From contig CAIPVK010000247.1 in the NCBI GenBank assembly GCA_903868455.1, positions 1-18,759 of the forward strand: DNA of 18,759 nucleotides, in the 5' to 3' direction. The position numbers and the translations under genes were made by a program. Of this stretch, positions 17,283 through 18,759 are shown piece by piece (within the stretch, counting starts at the first letter, position 1; each line of letters begins with the position of its first letter). This stretch comes from an uncultured Opitutia bacterium (lineage in GTDB: Bacteria > Verrucomicrobiota > Verrucomicrobiia > Opitutales > UBA953). The notes below the pieces were generated by a model. It ran no database searches, was not told the DNA's origin, and saw only the letters and a list, made by a program, of their open reading frames with translations.

Positions 17283-18073
17283 GGGATGGGGTTTCGGGAA
17301 AGGGGCAGGAGGCGCGCGTCGCCGAGCGGGACGCGGGCGCGCCGGAGGTCGGCCGGCGAGGCGTCGGTCAGCAGGTGGAAGCCGTCGAGGCCCGGGGCGA
17401 CGCGCACGGGGCCGGATCGGCCGAGCTTGGAGCGCGTGAGGCAGAGGATGACGCGCTCGCTGGACTCCAGCAGGGCGTGCGTCACCGCGACGATGTCGTC
17501 CTGCGAGTTGTGGATGCCGTCGCGATCGACGCCCTCGGCGCCGACGAAGGCGAGGTCGAAGGTCCAGCCGCGCAGGGCCTTGGCGGCGCCGGGTCCGGCG
17601 ACCATCTGCTGTCGGCCGAGGTAGAGGCCTCCGGGGACGTGGACCTCGGCGTCCGGGAGCGCGGCGAGGACCTGGGCGGCGGCGAGGCTCGGGGTGACGA
17701 CCCGCAGGCCGGCGATGCCGGACGCCACGAGGGCCTCGGCCACGGCCAAGGGCGTGGAACCGGCGTCGACATAGAGGGTGGAGCCGGGAGGAACGAGCGC
17801 GGCGGCCGCGCGGCCGATGGCGGACTTGGCGGCGGCGTCCGTCGCTCGCCGCTCGTCGACGGAGGCGAAGCGGCGGTTGAAGTCGTTGAGCGCGCCGCCG
17901 CGGGTGCGGGTGAGGCGCTGGCGCGAGGCGAGCTCGACCAGGTCGCGACGGACCGTGGCCTCGGAGATCCCGAAGCGATGCGAGATGTCCTGGACCGGCA
18001 GGTAGCCCTGGGATGCGAGGAGCCGCGCGATGGATTCGCGACGGGCCTCGACGACGGCACGGGATACCTTCAT
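17279..18073 (-). CDS. DeoR-family transcriptional repressor of the deoxyhexose/lactate operon
   Basis: The 264-residue product has a DeoR-type winged helix-turn-helix (VQDISHRFGISEATVRRDLVELA, residues 27-49, described here by its ends), the family wing RTRGGAL (57-62) and a C-terminal DeoRC sensor domain with YVDAGST (101-107) and FVGAEGVD (176-183), which bind phosphosugars in relatives. FucR of E. coli and several RhaR regulators belong to this family. As first gene of the operon it probably autoregulates, with a phosphorylated ketose as inducer. The start is the ATG at 18073, which lies inside a perfect palindrome. Its stop overlaps the isomerase start (ATGA). No other regulator is in the window. 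Confidence 0.92.
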   Translation of the reverse strand: MKVSRAVVEARRESIARLLASQGYLPVQDISHRFGISEATVRRDLVELASRQRLTRTRGGALNDFNRRFASVDERRATDAAAKSAIGRAAAALVPPGSTLYVDAGSTPLAVAEALVASGIAGLRVVTPSLAAAQVLAALPDAEVHVPGGLYLGRQQMVAGPGAAKALRGWTFDLAFVGAEGVDRDGIHNSQDDIVAVTHALLESSERVILCLTRSKLGRSGPVRVAPGLDGFHLLTDASPADLRRARVPLGDARLLPLSRNPIP

Positions 18074-18090
18074 GGTTCGCCTGAACCATG
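18071..18090. promoter_or_regulatory. perfect palindrome over the repressor start codon
   Basis: Arms CATGGTTC (18071-18078) and GAACCATG (18083-18090) are exact inverse complements around a 4-base spacer. On the minus strand the ATG start codon (18073-18071) ends the structure, and the spacer reads AGGC, the only ribosome-binding-like bases near it. It could be a repressor operator or an mRNA hairpin that hides the start codon while showing AGGC in the loop. Confidence 0.55.
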
Positions 18091-18138
18091 GAATCGGTTA
18101 TGAGCGGAAACAATCATTAAAGCTTTCGGGACCGGCCC

Positions 18139-18164
18139 TTATGTCGCACAATAAACATTATGTC
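18139..18164. repeat. tandem 7-bp direct repeat in the operon control region
   Basis: TTATGTC occurs at 18139-18145 and 18158-18164, a 19-bp period (GACATAA on the minus strand). One copy overlaps the candidate -10 element, the other lies just downstream of the expected transcription start. Direct repeats near two helical turns apart are common as regulator sites; no assignment can be made from sequence alone. Confidence 0.4.
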
Positions 18165-18186
18165 TAATCAAGGAACCCTCCGTAAA
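18157..18186 (-). promoter_or_regulatory. candidate sigma-70-type promoter for the DeoR-to-LutC operon
   Basis: On the minus strand, TTTACG (18186-18181, four of six to TTGACA) and CATAAT (18162-18157, five of six to TATAAT) are separated by 18 bp. The transcript would begin near 18150, leaving a leader of roughly 75 bases that ends in the start-codon palindrome. This AT-rich stretch stands out sharply from the GC-rich surroundings. Confidence 0.4.
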
Positions 18187-18236
18187 CAGGCCATCCCAAC
18201 GGCCGATGTCTCATGCTGGGAGAACCGGACCGCTCC

Positions 18237-18759
18237 ATGGCTGTCGCAACTTCGCCGAACGTGACCCGTCAACCCCCGATCGTGATGCTGGCGCTGGCGG
18301 CGCTCGCCCTGCCGCTCGGCGGTTGCATGTCCGCGTCGGACACCCCGCCTTCCTCGGGACCGGGTTGGGCGAGCCACGCGCGGACCCGCCCGGTCACGCA
18401 CCTGATCGTCCATCACACCGCCGCCGACCTCCCCACCTCGCTTCGCATCCTGTCGGGAGGGGATCCGGCCCGCAGGGTGAGCGCGCATTACCTCGTGACG
18501 GACGAGCCGGAGCCGAGGGTCGTCGCCCTCGTGCCCGAAACCCGCGTGGCCTATCATGCCGGCGTCAGCCACTGGCGCGGTGTCGACTCCCTCAACGAGG
18601 TCTCGATCGGCATCGAGATCGTCCATCCCGACGGCGACCTGAGCCCCTATCGCGAGGCCCAGGTGGTCGCGGTCGGCAACCTCCTCAGGGAGCTCGCCGC
18701 GCGACATGGCGTCGACGGCTCGCGCATCCTCGCCCACTCCGATGTCTCGCCCGGTCGCA
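18237..18759 (+). CDS. N-acetylmuramoyl-L-alanine amidase, lipoprotein (AmiD/AmpD type), 3' end cut by window
   Basis: Translated by hand, the first 174 residues show a lipoprotein signal (hydrophobic 15-27, lipobox LGGC with Cys30) and then an Amidase_2 zinc domain. Zinc ligand His59 is in LIVHHTA, then SAHYLV (82-87), YHAGVSHW (106-113), the catalytic Glu127 in SIGIEIVHP, and the second zinc ligand His167 in ILAHSDVSPGR. The third ligand (Asp) and the C-terminus lie beyond the window. Such enzymes cleave the bond between N-acetylmuramic acid and L-alanine in peptidoglycan; the lipobox places it in the outer membrane like AmiD, for wall recycling or turnover. The start is the ATG at 18237 with GGGAGAA upstream; an in-frame ATG at 18213 is possible. 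It diverges from the sugar operon across 163 bp. Confidence 0.88.
   Translation, partial: MAVATSPNVTRQPPIVMLALAALALPLGGCMSASDTPPSSGPGWASHARTRPVTHLIVHHTAADLPTSLRILSGGDPARRVSAHYLVTDEPEPRVVALVPETRVAYHAGVSHWRGVDSLNEVSIGIEIVHPDGDLSPYREAQVVAVGNLLRELAARHGVDGSRILAHSDVSPGR

Noticed and set aside
15642..17624. 660-codon plus-strand open frame opposite the isomerase
   Set aside because: No domain, biased shadow composition, and it crosses the coupled deoR-isomerase junction.
18168..18737. 189-codon minus-strand open frame at the right end
   Set aside because: Antisense to the amidase gene, whose lipobox and zinc motifs are clear.

Overview
Very GC-rich, gene-dense bacterial chromosomal DNA, apart from one short AT-rich promoter region near the right end. 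I read 16 protein-coding genes. No RNA genes, insertion sequences, CRISPR arrays or phage genes were seen, and no gene-free stretch exceeds 300 bases. A class II aldolase/dehydrogenase fusion, a FucI-like isomerase, LutABC, a YHYH-domain protein, a SMUG1-type glycosylase and a long biosynthetic arginine decarboxylase together suggest a high-GC Verrucomicrobiota (Opitutaceae-like) or related PVC bacterium. That assignment is an inference; there is no rRNA or other marker gene here.

Left part (1-8430) holds housekeeping and accessory genes in short units on alternating strands. An RmlD-type reductase and a small lipoate/octanoate transferase-family protein form a minus-strand pair. hisC diverges from that pair and overlaps tail-to-tail with a MenH-like hydrolase, which sits just downstream of a double-CDGSH iron-sulfur protein. 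A flavin reductase-like gene diverges from the CDGSH gene and converges on a small unknown gene. A SMUG1-type uracil-DNA glycosylase (minus) diverges from speA (plus), which is followed by an exported YHYH-domain protein.

Right part (8433-18073) is one compact minus-strand operon of eight genes. In transcription order it encodes a DeoR-family repressor, a FucI-like isomerase, a class II aldolase, a RhaB-type FGGY kinase, a RhaD-type aldolase/dehydrogenase fusion, LutA, LutB and LutC. Every junction either overlaps by 4 bp or is separated by 2-8 bp. Read as a pathway, a 6-deoxyhexose (L-fucose or L-rhamnose type) is isomerised, phosphorylated, and cleaved to dihydroxyacetone phosphate and L-lactaldehyde. 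The lactaldehyde is oxidised to L-lactate by the fused dehydrogenase, and LutABC takes lactate to pyruvate. No sugar or lactate permease and no microcompartment shell gene is present, which fits lactate made inside the cell. The AT-rich region upstream carries a candidate promoter, a tandem 7-bp repeat and a perfect palindrome over the repressor's start codon.

The window ends inside a plus-strand lipoprotein amidase gene (AmiD/AmpD type) that diverges from the operon. The most interesting features are the direct coupling of deoxyhexose catabolism to LutABC, the mixed Fuc/Rha enzyme set with a second aldolase, and the control region.
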